From NCBI GenBank assembly GCA_009775265.1, contig VSPG01000014.1, positions 1 through 45,657 on the forward strand: a stretch of 45,657 nt of DNA, in the 5' to 3' direction. Shown here one piece after another: positions 7,989 to 17,336 of this stretch (the first letter of the stretch is position 1; each line of letters starts with the position of its first letter). Both the position numbers and the translations under genes were made by a program. This stretch comes from Muribaculaceae bacterium. Lineage in GTDB: Bacteria > Bacteroidota > Bacteroidia > Bacteroidales > Muribaculaceae. The notes beneath the pieces were generated by a model, which was not told where the DNA came from, did not search any database, and saw only the letters and a list, made by a program, of their open reading frames with translations.

Positions 7989-8621
7989 ATGGCTATCGAC
8001 ATAAAAGCAGACAAGGCGGAATTCATCGGCCTGCTCAAATCTACCGGCCGTGAAGGCATGGATTACGTAATCTCCGACCTTGAAGATCTCGGATTTTTCG
8101 ACGCCCCGGCTTCAGCCGGCCACCATCTCAACACCGTCGGCGGACTCGTCCGCCATTCGCTGAACACGTACCGGGCCGCCATGGCGATATACGACAGCAT
8201 GAAGACACTCGAGCCTTCACTTTCAGGAGACGTCAAACCCGAGAGCATAATCATAGCCACGCTGCTCCACGACGTGTGCAAAGCCGACATATACAAGCGC
8301 ACCGTAAAGAAGCGCCGCGACCAGCTCGGCAACTGGGTTGACAGCGAAGGATACAAAGTGAGCTACCGCAACTTCCCGATGGGGCACGGCGAAAAAAGCG
8401 TGATATGGTTGCTGTGTGCCGGGCTTGCGCTCAACGACGACGAAATGCTGGCCATACGCTGGCACATGGGGGCATGGGGCATCAACATGAACAGCCTCGA
8501 GGAAACCCGCAGCTACGATACGGCTCGTAAGTTATACCCCCTGGTGTCCATAGTGCATAGCGCCGACACTCTTGCGGCAAGCCTGCTCGAACGCACCGCC
8601 GAGGAACTCGACGAGATATAG
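7989..8621 (+). CDS. HD-domain phosphohydrolase-like protein
   Basis: The 210-residue soluble protein shows a metal-dependent HD-fold signature: H in VRHSLNTYRA, the HD pair in ATLLHDVCKAD, then W/H in IRWHMGAWG and a distal aspartate in IVHSADTLAASLLE. These are the spacings of HD phosphohydrolases acting on nucleotides or nucleic acid ends. Start MAIDIKADKAEF is supported by the -7 box upstream. It is a single gene ending 10 bp from the convergent TrpB2-like gene, with no visible terminator between them. The substrate is not predictable. Confidence 0.87.
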   Translation: MAIDIKADKAEFIGLLKSTGREGMDYVISDLEDLGFFDAPASAGHHLNTVGGLVRHSLNTYRAAMAIYDSMKTLEPSLSGDVKPESIIIATLLHDVCKADIYKRTVKKRRDQLGNWVDSEGYKVSYRNFPMGHGEKSVIWLLCAGLALNDDEMLAIRWHMGAWGINMNSLEETRSYDTARKLYPLVSIVHSADTLAASLLERTAEELDEI

Positions 8622-8631
8622 CCCCACTACG

Positions 8632-9960
8632 CTACCGGCCTTTATAGGCGTAATTCACAAGGTCGCCTGCAAGATACTTGTCGTACGAAGCCATGTCGAC
8701 AAGGCCGTGGCCGGACAGGCAGAAAAGAATCACCTTTTCCTCGCCGGTCTCCCTGCATTTGGCAGCCTCGCGTATAGTGGCCGCTATGGCATGGCACGAT
8801 TCCGGAGCCGGGATTATCCCCTCGGAACGCGCGAAAAGCACGCCTGCGTCGAACGACTCTATCTGTTCCACGTCCACAGCCTCCATCAGCCCGTCTTTAA
8901 GAAGCTGCGAGACTATAACGCCTGCACCATGATAACGCAGGCCACCGGCATGGACGTTCGGCGGAGTGAAATCATGTCCCAGCGTGAACATCGGAAGAAG
9001 CGGGGTGTATCCGGCTTCGTCGCCGAAATCATAGCGGAATTCGCCACATGTCAGTTTGGGGCACGAAGCAGGTTCGGCCGCGATGAAACGCGTAGACGAT
9101 GCGCCCTTAAGATTATGCCGCATGAACGGAAATGCGATTCCGCCGAAATTCGAGCCGCCGCCGAAGCACGCTATCACCATGTCGGGATATTCGCCGGCCA
9201 AAGCCATCTGCTTTTCAGCCTCAAGTCCTATCACCGTCTGATGCAGAGCCACATGGTTGAGCACCGAGCCAAGAGTGTATTTGCACCCCGGAGTGGTGCG
9301 CGCAAGCTCTATCGCTTCAGAAATAGCTGTGCCGAGCGACCCTTGATGATGCGGGTTGGCCGTGAGAATATCTTTTCCCGCACGCGTCGACATGGACGGA
9401 GAAGGAGTCACCTGCGCTCCGAAAGTCTGCATCATACTGCGCCGGTAAGGCTTTTGCTCGTAACTTACCTTCACCTGATACACCGCCGCTTCCAGGCCGA
9501 ACAGCCGTGCGGCATATGCCATAGACGCGCCCCATTGCCCCGCACCGGTCTCAGTTGTCACATTCGTCACGCCCTCCTTCCGGCAATAATAGGCCTGCGC
9601 AAGCGCTGAATTAAGCTTGTGCGACCCCATCGGACTAACGCTTTCGTTTTTAAAGTATATATGCGCCGGAGTGCCGAGAGCGGCTTCCAGGCCGTATGCC
9701 CTTACAAGCGGTGTCGAACGGTAATACTTGTATTTCTCCCGCACTTCATCCGGGATTTCTATCCAAGCATCACTGCTGTTCAGCTCCTGCCTGCAAAGCT
9801 CCTCGGCAAAAACCGGATACAGGTCTTCAGGCTTAAGAGGCTCACGGGTCGCAGGATTGAGAGGCGGCAGAGGCTTCACCGGCATTTCGGCCAATATATT
9901 ATACCAATAGCGCGGAATCTCCTCCTCGGACAGGAAATATCGCTTTGTCTTTTCGCTCAT
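8632..9960 (-). CDS. TrpB2-like PLP-dependent tryptophan synthase beta chain
   Basis: This is a fold-type II PLP enzyme of the TrpB2 subfamily, which joins indole and serine or a related substrate. The 442-residue length, longer than TrpB1 (about 400), and the extended N-terminus are typical. K115 in GSHKLNSAL is the expected PLP lysine, and the glycine-rich phosphate loop is CFGGGSNFGG. GAGQWG and SGHGLVD are also present. No trpA or other trp gene is nearby, so it is a solitary copy; salvage of indole is an inference. A strong promoter lies upstream, and the divergent gene encodes an AraC regulator. Confidence 0.92.
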   Translation of the reverse strand: MSEKTKRYFLSEEEIPRYWYNILAEMPVKPLPPLNPATREPLKPEDLYPVFAEELCRQELNSSDAWIEIPDEVREKYKYYRSTPLVRAYGLEAALGTPAHIYFKNESVSPMGSHKLNSALAQAYYCRKEGVTNVTTETGAGQWGASMAYAARLFGLEAAVYQVKVSYEQKPYRRSMMQTFGAQVTPSPSMSTRAGKDILTANPHHQGSLGTAISEAIELARTTPGCKYTLGSVLNHVALHQTVIGLEAEKQMALAGEYPDMVIACFGGGSNFGGIAFPFMRHNLKGASSTRFIAAEPASCPKLTCGEFRYDFGDEAGYTPLLPMFTLGHDFTPPNVHAGGLRYHGAGVIVSQLLKDGLMEAVDVEQIESFDAGVLFARSEGIIPAPESCHAIAATIREAAKCRETGEEKVILFCLSGHGLVDMASYDKYLAGDLVNYAYKGR

Positions 9961-10001
9961 GTTAATATGCTATTCGTAGAAAAATATTTGTTAAAGATTC
10001 G

Positions 10002-10033
10002 CAAAAATAGCACTTTTTCTATTTTTAACCAAA
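10002..10033 (-). promoter_or_regulatory. Promoter of the TrpB2-like gene
   Basis: On the minus strand, TTTG (10030-10033), a 20-bp spacer and TATTTTTG (10002-10009) match the Bacteroidetes consensus, about 40 bp before the start codon. Confidence 0.7.
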
Positions 10034-10088
10034 TTGATTTTATGTGCAATTTGTCATATCGAAAATGCTCCATTTGGGATATTTTTGC

Positions 10089-10096
10089 TAATTTTG
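10089..10096 (+). promoter_or_regulatory. -7 box for the AraC-family gene
   Basis: TAATTTTG matches TAnnTTTG, 34 bp before the ATG at 10131. The TTTG at 10073-10076 is too close (12 bp) to serve as a normal -33 element. Confidence 0.4.
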
Positions 10097-10130
10097 TACT
10101 CTCAGAGTTTATCTCAGCACAACATAAGAC

Positions 10131-10952
10131 ATGAAAATTTCCGAAGTAGAGCTTTTCGACATCGATTCCATTTCCGCAGCCGAACGCCTGAGCGGTCTAC
10201 AATTGGACCGAAACGCATTCGTTCTATGTACGGCCGGAAGCATAACCATTGCTTTTGACGACAAAGAATTCACGCTCCATCCGGGCGATATTTACATATA
10301 TCCGGCATTTTCAAAAAAAGCGGTCCGCTCGTCATCTCCCAATTTTCAAGGTTTCGGCGGAGCTGCCGACTTCGAGCTCGTGCTCAAGGCTCTCGAGGCC
10401 GTAAGCCACACGCAGCATCTCGCACGCATACGCACCCAACCCCACGTATCGCTCACCGCCGAACAATTCGGACGTATAACCCGCATGGTGGACCTCGTGA
10501 GACAGCGACGCAACGAGGCATCCGTCTTTGCCGAACGTATCGCATTGGCCCTCATACAGATTCTATTGTTTGAACTGATGGATGCATATGTCGCGAACAC
10601 CCCCTCCGACGCCGCCGTCCAGAGCCGCGCCGACACCGTTTTCGTACGCTTCCTGTCCGTACTTTCACAAAACTTCCGCAAACAACGCGAAGTCAGTTTC
10701 TACGCTTCAGAGATGAATCTCACCCCACGCTATTTCGCTACCATAATACGCGAAAAATCCGGGATGTCTCCCGGCGGATGGATAGCCCGTTTCGTGATAG
10801 CCGAAGCGAAAACGCTGCTTGCCAACCCCGACAACAGCGTGAAGGAAGTGTCGAACCGCCTGAACTTCCCGAACCAGTCGTTTTTCGGCCGCTATTTCCG
10901 GCAGAACACCGGTCTGACGCCCGGACAATACAGAAAGAGCCTTATGCTCTGA
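10131..10952 (+). CDS. AraC-family transcriptional regulator
   Basis: This 273-residue DNA-binding protein has an N-terminal cupin-like sensor (about 1-100, with a hydrophobic strand pattern and HPGDIYIYP) and a helical linker. The C-terminal double helix-turn-helix covers about 175-270. The first helix pair includes YASEMNLTPRYFATIIREKSG; the second includes VSNRLNFPNQSFFGRYFRQNTGLTP, the AraC signature (both quoted here only to locate them). It is divergent from the TrpB2-like gene and 49 bp upstream of the surface-protein gene. Either could be a target, but no binding site was recognised. Confidence 0.9.
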   Translation: MKISEVELFDIDSISAAERLSGLQLDRNAFVLCTAGSITIAFDDKEFTLHPGDIYIYPAFSKKAVRSSSPNFQGFGGAADFELVLKALEAVSHTQHLARIRTQPHVSLTAEQFGRITRMVDLVRQRRNEASVFAERIALALIQILLFELMDAYVANTPSDAAVQSRADTVFVRFLSVLSQNFRKQREVSFYASEMNLTPRYFATIIREKSGMSPGGWIARFVIAEAKTLLANPDNSVKEVSNRLNFPNQSFFGRYFRQNTGLTPGQYRKSLML

Positions 10953-10968
10953 TGCCAAGGCATGCACA

Positions 10969-11000
10969 CTTGCATGATTGATACAAATATCGTAACTTTG
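10969..11000 (+). promoter_or_regulatory. Promoter of the gliding-type surface protein gene
   Basis: CTTG (10969-10972), a 20-bp spacer and TAACTTTG (10993-11000) form a good Bacteroidetes promoter. The -7 box ends one base before an ATG at 11002. Transcription would therefore begin inside that possible start, which favours the ATG at 11023. Confidence 0.7.
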
Positions 11001-11022
11001 TATGGTTATAGATGCCACACCG

Positions 11023-12348
11023 ATGACTCCACTCATACGCACAGCAACCGCAATTCTCTTTGCAGTCTCCGTCGCCACATCCCACGCGCTTGATTTCCAA
11101 GGCGTTTCCGACAAGGTAATCGAAATCACGCCGGAAGCCTCCTCGGGACTAAAAAGCGTGTACGTTTTGCGCGATGCAGCCGGAGCCACGGTGTCCTATC
11201 CATCTCCCGCTGCGCGATGGAGCACATTCGGAGCCGCCGGTGGAGCCTATGCCGAACCGATGGAATCTTCAACGTCGGCGTCTGCTTCATCAATAACGTT
11301 AGGCAAAGGCGACTGCGGAATAATTGTGGAAGACGCAGGCAGGCAACACTGCTATTGGATTGTGGACTATTCCGGCCATGAATTCGAACTTGATGCAGTA
11401 CAGCCTATAGACGGCGAGTATGCATGCGACAACGTGATGCTACAGATTTCCGGTAAAGCCGACGCCATACGCTATTACAGCATAAACGGACGCGAACTGA
11501 TCCTCGACAGAGAAATATCCGTAAGCTACCCCACCCTCGTTTACGATGAGGAAACTGCACGGTACATACAAGCCGACCACCAAGCATCTCTGCCGTTTTT
11601 CTCAGCTTCAAGCCACGTGCCGGCGCCGCTATGCGACACGCATTTCAGCATAAGCGGCGACCGGTTTCTGAAAGCCTGGGGCGATGAGCAGAGCGCTACA
11701 AGCGGCGAATACAGAGCCGTCGCTGTCGACGCACACACGCACGCAGAACAGACCGATCGCGATGTGGAAAACGAGCAGAACCCCGGCACACCGGGACTCG
11801 GCGGTTCGGCTCCCTGCGAAGTTACATTCTCGGCAGACGTCACCGACGCTGCCGTACACCATGAATGGCAGATGTCGCGCACGCCGGAGTTCGACATCCT
11901 CGAAAACAGCTACAATGAGACAACATTCTCCTATACATTTACCGAGAACGGCACCATATACGTCCGCTTCACTGCTGCCAACGCCGACGGCACATGCACC
12001 TACACAGGCGAAACCTACGAAGTGGGCATAGGAGAATCCAAACTCGTATGTCCGAATGCCTTTACCCCGTTCACAAGCCCCGGAGTGAACGACGAATGGC
12101 GCGTGAGCTACCAGTCTATAATCGATTTCAAATGCGACATATTCAACAGATGGGGCACAAAAATAATCACCCTCACCCACCCTTCGCAAGGCTGGGACGG
12201 CACGCACGGAGGAAAAAACGTCGGTTCGGGTGTTTATTATTATGTAATCCGGGCGCGTGGCGCCGACGGCAAGGACTACAACCTCAGCGGCGACATAAAC
12301 ATAATAGGTTCACGAGAACGGAATTCTTCCGTACCGCCGTCCGAATAG
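11023..12348 (+). CDS. Exported protein with gliding-motility/T9SS-B type C-terminal domain
   Basis: From the ATG at 11023 the 441-residue product has a signal peptide (MTPLIRTATAILFAVSVATSHA). There is no recognised enzyme motif. The middle carries beta-rich, Ig/PKD-like segments (about 265-345). The last 90 residues begin CPNAFTPFTSPGVNDEWRV and contain IFNRWGTKI and GWDGTHGGKNVGSGVYYYVI. This is the pattern of the gliding-motility-associated C-terminal domain used as a type B sorting signal by type IX secretion. A start at 11002 is possible but unlikely because of the promoter position. No secretion-system gene lies in the window. Confidence 0.85.
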   Translation: MTPLIRTATAILFAVSVATSHALDFQGVSDKVIEITPEASSGLKSVYVLRDAAGATVSYPSPAARWSTFGAAGGAYAEPMESSTSASASSITLGKGDCGIIVEDAGRQHCYWIVDYSGHEFELDAVQPIDGEYACDNVMLQISGKADAIRYYSINGRELILDREISVSYPTLVYDEETARYIQADHQASLPFFSASSHVPAPLCDTHFSISGDRFLKAWGDEQSATSGEYRAVAVDAHTHAEQTDRDVENEQNPGTPGLGGSAPCEVTFSADVTDAAVHHEWQMSRTPEFDILENSYNETTFSYTFTENGTIYVRFTAANADGTCTYTGETYEVGIGESKLVCPNAFTPFTSPGVNDEWRVSYQSIIDFKCDIFNRWGTKIITLTHPSQGWDGTHGGKNVGSGVYYYVIRARGADGKDYNLSGDINIIGSRERNSSVPPSE

Positions 12349-12379
12349 AATCTGCATCTATAAACTGACAAACGACATC

Positions 12380-13327
12380 ATGAAAAAAATCATCCATACA
12401 ATATTGTTTGCCGCAGCCTTAGCGGCCGTTCCGGCTACGCATGCACAACAACCCGCATCGAGCCGGATATTCTCCCGCGTCGTCAACCCCGACATACCCT
12501 CGTCAATGACGCTGTGCGGAAAAAACGTAAGCCTCGACCGCACCGACATGTACGAGCGCCTCGACCGCGAACTCACCTCCATGGCCTATACCCACGGAAA
12601 CACGTTGCTCACAATAAAGCGCGCCAACAAGCTTTTCCCCGTAATGGCCCCGATTCTTAAAAGCAATGGCGTGCCGCAGGACATCCTTTATCTGGCCTGC
12701 GTGGAGAGTTCGCTCAACCCGCGGGCGCTCTCGCCGGCCAAAGCCGGCGGCATATGGCAGTTCATGCCTGCGACAGCCCGTCAATACGGCCTTGAGGTAA
12801 GCGACGAAGTGGACGAGCGGTACAATCTTGAAAAAGCCACGGCTGCCGCATGCCGCTATCTTAAAAATTCATTGAGCAAATACGGCGGTAACTGGTCGTC
12901 GGTTCTCGCATCGTACAACGGAGGCCCTGCGCGCATCAGTTCCGAACTCGGTAACCAACAGGCAGAAAACGCGTTCGACCTATACCTCACCGACGAAACC
13001 TCGCGGTATATGTTCCGTGTCATGGCTATGAAACTCATCATGGAGAATCCGGCCGCATACGGCTTCGGCTTGCGCACCCATCAGCTTTATTTTCCTCAGG
13101 AATACAAGGAAGTGAAAGTATCCGGTTCCGTCGCAGACTGGGCTTCGTGGGCAAAAGAACATGGCATAAGCTACCGCCAGCTGCGCGACGACAACCCGTG
13201 GATACGCGCACGAAAGCTCACCAATAAGTCCGGCAAGACCTACACCGTGAAGGTGGCCACGGCCGCATCCACAAGCCGTGCCAAGCAGAAACGCCCCGTA
13301 TTCAACTCCAACTGGGTACGCGAATGA
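12380..13327 (+). CDS. Lytic transglycosylase, SLT domain
   Basis: This is a periplasmic peptidoglycan lyase of the MltD/Slt type. The 315-residue protein has a signal peptide (MKKIIHTILFAAALAAVPATHA). Its SLT domain runs from about 95 to 235, with the catalytic glutamate E109 in CVESSLNP, then AGGIWQFMPATARQYGL and ASYNGGPARI. The C-terminal 60 residues (VADWASWAKEHGISYRQLRD...) resemble a LysM-like or SLT-appended region without a clear LysM motif. Its stop codon overlaps the uvrA start (ATGA), and it follows the surface-protein gene by 31 bp, so co-transcription is likely. Confidence 0.93.
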   Translation: MKKIIHTILFAAALAAVPATHAQQPASSRIFSRVVNPDIPSSMTLCGKNVSLDRTDMYERLDRELTSMAYTHGNTLLTIKRANKLFPVMAPILKSNGVPQDILYLACVESSLNPRALSPAKAGGIWQFMPATARQYGLEVSDEVDERYNLEKATAAACRYLKNSLSKYGGNWSSVLASYNGGPARISSELGNQQAENAFDLYLTDETSRYMFRVMAMKLIMENPAAYGFGLRTHQLYFPQEYKEVKVSGSVADWASWAKEHGISYRQLRDDNPWIRARKLTNKSGKTYTVKVATAASTSRAKQKRPVFNSNWVRE

Positions 13328-16191
13328 GCACTCTGCAACCATACGCAATGTCTCCGGAGGCCGAATGCCTGCACGTGGAAGGCGCAAGGGTTCACAACCT
13401 CAAGAACATAGACGTCACCATTCCGCGCAATGCCCTCACTGTCGTCACCGGGCTCAGCGGCTCCGGAAAGTCGTCTCTTGCATTCGATACAATATTTGCA
13501 GAAGGACAACGGAGATACATAGAAACGTTTTCCGCCTATGCCCGCAACATGCTCGGCTCACTCGAGCGTCCGGATGTCGACCTAATCACCGGTCTAAGCC
13601 CCGTCATTGCCATAGAGCAGAAAACCATAAACCGAAATCCGCGAAGCACGATAGGCACCACAACGGAAATATATGATTTTTTGCGCCTTCTTTATGCACG
13701 CGCAGGTCATGCACGCAGCTATCTGAGCGGAAAGGATATGGTGCGCTACACGCGCGAACGCATAGTGGATCTGATTCTGAAACGCTATGCCGGACAGAAA
13801 ATATACATCCTCGCTCCTGTGGTCAGAAACCGCAAAGGTCATTACAAAGAACTGTTCGAACAGCTGCGTAAAAAAGGGTTCATCAACGTACGTGTGGACG
13901 GCGAACTTATGGAAATCACCCCCGGCCTGCGTCTTGACCGATACAAGAACCATAGCGTAGAAATCGTGGTGGACCGTCTTGCCGTGAGCGACAAAGAGGC
14001 CCAAAGGCTCGACGGCAGCGTTGAAAGTGCCCTGCGGCACGGCGACAAGCAACTGATGATATACAGCACTGACGACGATTCCGTGGCCCACTACAGCCAA
14101 AGCCTCATGGACCCGGAAACAGGTCTGAGCTACCACGAACCGGCGCCACACAACTTCTCGTTCAACTCGCCGCAGGGTGCATGTCCGTATTGCAGCGGGC
14201 TCGGCTATGTCGACGTCGTGGACAGCGACAAAGTGATTCCCGACCCTTCGCTCAGCATACACGACGGGGCTATAGCTCCACTCGGAAAATACCGGAACAC
14301 CATGATTTTCTGGCAGATTTCCGCCATCTGCGAAAAATACGGAGTAGACCTCAAAACACCGGTCTGTCAGCTCGGAGATGACACTTTGCGCGAAATCCTC
14401 AACGGCACCAACGAACGTCTTGTGCTCAAAAACGAGACAATGAGCACAACAAACTATTTTCAAAGCTACGAAGGCCTCGTCAAATACATCGAAATGCAGC
14501 AGACCGACGATGCCGGAACAGCCGCCAACCGCTGGAGCGGCCGATTCTTCTCGCGGGTAGAGTGTCCGGAGTGCCATGGCGACCGCCTCAACCGTGAAGC
14601 ACTGCACTTCTTTGTAGACGGAATGAACATAGCCCAGCTCACACGCATGGACATCGGCCGGCTATACAAATGGAGCTGCGGCGTACTCGACCGGATGGAG
14701 CCGCGCGACCGCGCCATTGCCACGGAAATCGTCAAAGAAATCAACACCCGCCTGCGATTCCTTGTAGAAGTCGGACTTGACTACATCCAGCTCAACCGCG
14801 CGTCAGCCACACTCAGCGGCGGAGAAAGCCAGCGAATACGCCTGGCCACACAGCTCGGTTCCGAACTCGTCAACGTACTTTATATCCTTGACGAACCATC
14901 CATAGGGCTGCACCAACGCGACAACCGACGCCTCATCGAGGCACTGACCCACCTGCGCGATGCTTCGAACTCCATAATCGTAGTGGAGCACGACAAAGAC
15001 ATCATGCTTGCCGCCGACTACATCGTAGACATAGGCCCAGGCGCCGGACGCAAAGGTGGAAAAGTCGTGTTTGAAGGCACACCGCAGCAATTACTGGACA
15101 CGGATTCCCTAACAGCCGACTACCTGAACGGACGACGCCGCGTGGAGATGCGGCCCTCGCGCCGCGAAGGCAACGGCAAACATCTGCTTCTGCTCGGATG
15201 CACCGGCCACAACCTGCGCGATGTCGACCTTGACATCCCACTCGGCACCCTCACATGCGTGTGCGGCGTAAGCGGCTCGGGCAAATCGTCGCTCATCGGA
15301 GGCACATTGCAGCCGATACTAAGCCGCGATTTCTACCGCGCACAGACCGAACCGCTCCCCTATCGCGAACTGCGGGGCATGGAGCATATAGACAAAGTCG
15401 TCACCGTGGACCAATCGCCCCTCGGACGCACTCCGCGCTCCAATCCGGCCACATACACCGGCGTGTTCTCGGACATACGTTCGCTGTTCGTCGGCCTTCC
15501 CGAAGCCAAAATTCGCGGCTATAAGCCCGGACGGTTCTCGTTCAACGTGGCCGGAGGACGTTGCGAAGTGTGCAACGGCAACGGATACCGCACCATCGAA
15601 ATGAACTTCCTGCCCGATGTGCTTGTCCCGTGCGAAGCCTGCGGCGGCAAACGCTACAACCGCGAGACGCTTGAAGTGCGCTATAAAGGCAAGAGCATAG
15701 CCGACGTGCTTGACATGACCATCAACCAGGCTGTCGAATTTTTCTCAGGCATCCCCACCATATTGAAAAAAATAAAAGTGCTGCAGGAAATCGGCCTTGG
15801 CTATATCAAACTCGGCCAGCCCTCCAGCACCCTGAGCGGCGGCGAGAACCAACGCGTAAAACTCGCCACCGAGCTTGCGAAAAAAGACACGGGGCGTACG
15901 CTTTTCATCCTTGACGAGCCTACCACCGGCCTGCACTTCGACGACGTAAACACGCTCATGGGCATACTCAACCGCCTCGTAGACCGCGGCAACACAGTGC
16001 TTGTCATCGAACACAACCTCGATGTCATCCGCTGTGCCGACCATATCATAGACATGGGTCCCGGAGGCGGCGAAAACGGCGGTCGAATAGTAGCCACCGG
16101 CACTCCCGAACAAGTGTCCGCCACACAATCGCCATCAGCGTCTTTCATTCGTGAAGAGCTTGAATCATACCACCGATTATCATCACAATAG
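13324..16191 (+). CDS. uvrA: Excinuclease ABC subunit A
   Basis: UvrA is the damage-recognition ATPase of nucleotide excision repair. The 955-residue product has two ABC ATPase modules: Walker A motifs GLSGSGKSS (N-terminal) and GVSGSGKSS (C-terminal), and signatures LSGGESQR and LSGGENQR followed by DEPSIGL and DEPTTGL. Zinc-binding cysteines appear as CPYC/CPEC in the first insertion and CEVC/CEAC in the second. All canonical elements are intact, so it looks active. Bacteroidales commonly carry more than one UvrA; whether this is the main copy or a paralogue cannot be told here. It is coupled to the transglycosylase gene by an ATGA overlap. Confidence 0.96.
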   Translation: MSTLQPYAMSPEAECLHVEGARVHNLKNIDVTIPRNALTVVTGLSGSGKSSLAFDTIFAEGQRRYIETFSAYARNMLGSLERPDVDLITGLSPVIAIEQKTINRNPRSTIGTTTEIYDFLRLLYARAGHARSYLSGKDMVRYTRERIVDLILKRYAGQKIYILAPVVRNRKGHYKELFEQLRKKGFINVRVDGELMEITPGLRLDRYKNHSVEIVVDRLAVSDKEAQRLDGSVESALRHGDKQLMIYSTDDDSVAHYSQSLMDPETGLSYHEPAPHNFSFNSPQGACPYCSGLGYVDVVDSDKVIPDPSLSIHDGAIAPLGKYRNTMIFWQISAICEKYGVDLKTPVCQLGDDTLREILNGTNERLVLKNETMSTTNYFQSYEGLVKYIEMQQTDDAGTAANRWSGRFFSRVECPECHGDRLNREALHFFVDGMNIAQLTRMDIGRLYKWSCGVLDRMEPRDRAIATEIVKEINTRLRFLVEVGLDYIQLNRASATLSGGESQRIRLATQLGSELVNVLYILDEPSIGLHQRDNRRLIEALTHLRDASNSIIVVEHDKDIMLAADYIVDIGPGAGRKGGKVVFEGTPQQLLDTDSLTADYLNGRRRVEMRPSRREGNGKHLLLLGCTGHNLRDVDLDIPLGTLTCVCGVSGSGKSSLIGGTLQPILSRDFYRAQTEPLPYRELRGMEHIDKVVTVDQSPLGRTPRSNPATYTGVFSDIRSLFVGLPEAKIRGYKPGRFSFNVAGGRCEVCNGNGYRTIEMNFLPDVLVPCEACGGKRYNRETLEVRYKGKSIADVLDMTINQAVEFFSGIPTILKKIKVLQEIGLGYIKLGQPSSTLSGGENQRVKLATELAKKDTGRTLFILDEPTTGLHFDDVNTLMGILNRLVDRGNTVLVIEHNLDVIRCADHIIDMGPGGGENGGRIVATGTPEQVSATQSPSASFIREELESYHRLSSQ

Positions 16192-16194
16192 CAT

Positions 16195-16785
16195 ATGCTT
16201 ACATATAACAACCATCTTAAGAAACTCACATTGCCGGAATACGGCCGCAACATACAGAACATGGTGGACCGCTGCCTCGAAATTGAAGACCGGGAGCAAC
16301 GCAACGCCGCCGCCGCGACCATCGTGGCCGCAATGATGCGCCTGTTTCCGCCCACCGGACCCGCCGAAGAATACCGCCGCAAACTCTGGGACCATCTCAT
16401 CATCATGAGCGGCTACCGCCTTGATGTCGACACGCCGTACGACATGCCCATGCCTCCGGCCGAAGGCGAAGGACCTGCCCCGTTGTATTACAACACCGAC
16501 CCCGCCCGTCGACGCCATTACGGACGTCTTGTCGAGTTGACCATTGCTGCCGCTGCCGATATGCCTCAGTGCGAAGCACGCGACGAACTGCTCTCGCTCG
16601 TTGGCAACCAAATGAAAAAACTCCTGCTCGCCATCAACCCTGAAGGAGTGGAGAACAGCAGGGTGTACCGCGACCTGTACGAGATGAGTGACGGACGCAT
16701 ACGCGTAGATGCATCCACGCTGCCACTTCACGAATTCAACATCATCGCCCCTCCTTCCACTAAAAAGAAGAAAAAACGCAAATGA
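16195..16785 (+). CDS. DUF4290 family protein
   Basis: This 196-residue soluble, largely helical protein starts MLTYNNHLKKLTLPEYGRN, the recognisable beginning of the Bacteroidetes DUF4290 family. It ends in a lysine-rich tail (TKKKKKRK). No catalytic motif or signal is seen, and its function is unknown to me. It begins 3 bp after uvrA and its stop overlaps the rimM start by four bases, so its expression is tied to repair and ribosome-maturation genes. Confidence 0.85.
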   Translation: MLTYNNHLKKLTLPEYGRNIQNMVDRCLEIEDREQRNAAAATIVAAMMRLFPPTGPAEEYRRKLWDHLIIMSGYRLDVDTPYDMPMPPAEGEGPAPLYYNTDPARRRHYGRLVELTIAAAADMPQCEARDELLSLVGNQMKKLLLAINPEGVENSRVYRDLYEMSDGRIRVDASTLPLHEFNIIAPPSTKKKKKRK

Positions 16786-17315
16786 TATTGACAAGTGAAC
16801 TATGCCCCATCGGCACCGCCATAAAGACCCACGGTCTGCACGGCGAACTGTCCGTCGAGCTTGACGCCGATGTGGACACGGAAGAAATATCCCATGTGGT
16901 GATGCGTATCGACGGCATATTCGTGCCTTTCCGCATAGCCGCCCAACGTCCTCGGGGAGCGCGCGGATTGCTGCTCACCCTCGCAGGCGTCGACTCCGCC
17001 GACGAGGCAGCATTATACACCGGTCATGAGCTATACGCCCTGCGACGCGAATTGCCTGACACATCCGAGTGCGACGACGACGGGGAGGGACTATATGCCG
17101 ACGACCTTGCCGGATTCACCCTGACTGACCCTTATGGAAACACGCTCGGCATAATCGAAGTCGTAGACACTACGACTATCAACACGCTTCTGCACATAGG
17201 ACAGCCCGACGGACGGACGGCACTCGTGCCGTTGGCCGACGAATGGATATGCGCGGTCGATGCCCAAGCGCGTACCATATCCATGGACGTCCCCTCTCAG
17301 CTTCTCAATTTATAA
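16782..17315 (+). CDS. rimM: Ribosome maturation factor RimM
   Basis: RimM assists maturation of the 30S subunit head by binding S19. The 177-residue protein has the N-terminal RimM beta-barrel (IGTAIKTHGLHGELSVEL) and a C-terminal PRC-barrel (LAGFTLTDPYGNTLGIIEVVD, shown to locate it, and LVPLADEWI). Length is normal. An ATGA overlap with the DUF4290 gene indicates coupling. The usual neighbours trmD and rplS are absent, so this is a rearranged Bacteroidales context. Confidence 0.94.
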   Translation: MILTSELCPIGTAIKTHGLHGELSVELDADVDTEEISHVVMRIDGIFVPFRIAAQRPRGARGLLLTLAGVDSADEAALYTGHELYALRRELPDTSECDDDGEGLYADDLAGFTLTDPYGNTLGIIEVVDTTTINTLLHIGQPDGRTALVPLADEWICAVDAQARTISMDVPSQLLNL

Positions 17316-17336
17316 CACCCCAACCCCCACACAGAC

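Noticed and set aside
8572..9609. Open frame of 345 codons antisense to the TrpB2-like gene
   Set aside because: It has no domain, signal or start context. The sense strand carries clear PLP-enzyme motifs.
13594..14607. Open frame of 337 codons antisense to uvrA
   Set aside because: UvrA motifs are continuous on the plus strand; the minus-strand product resembles nothing.
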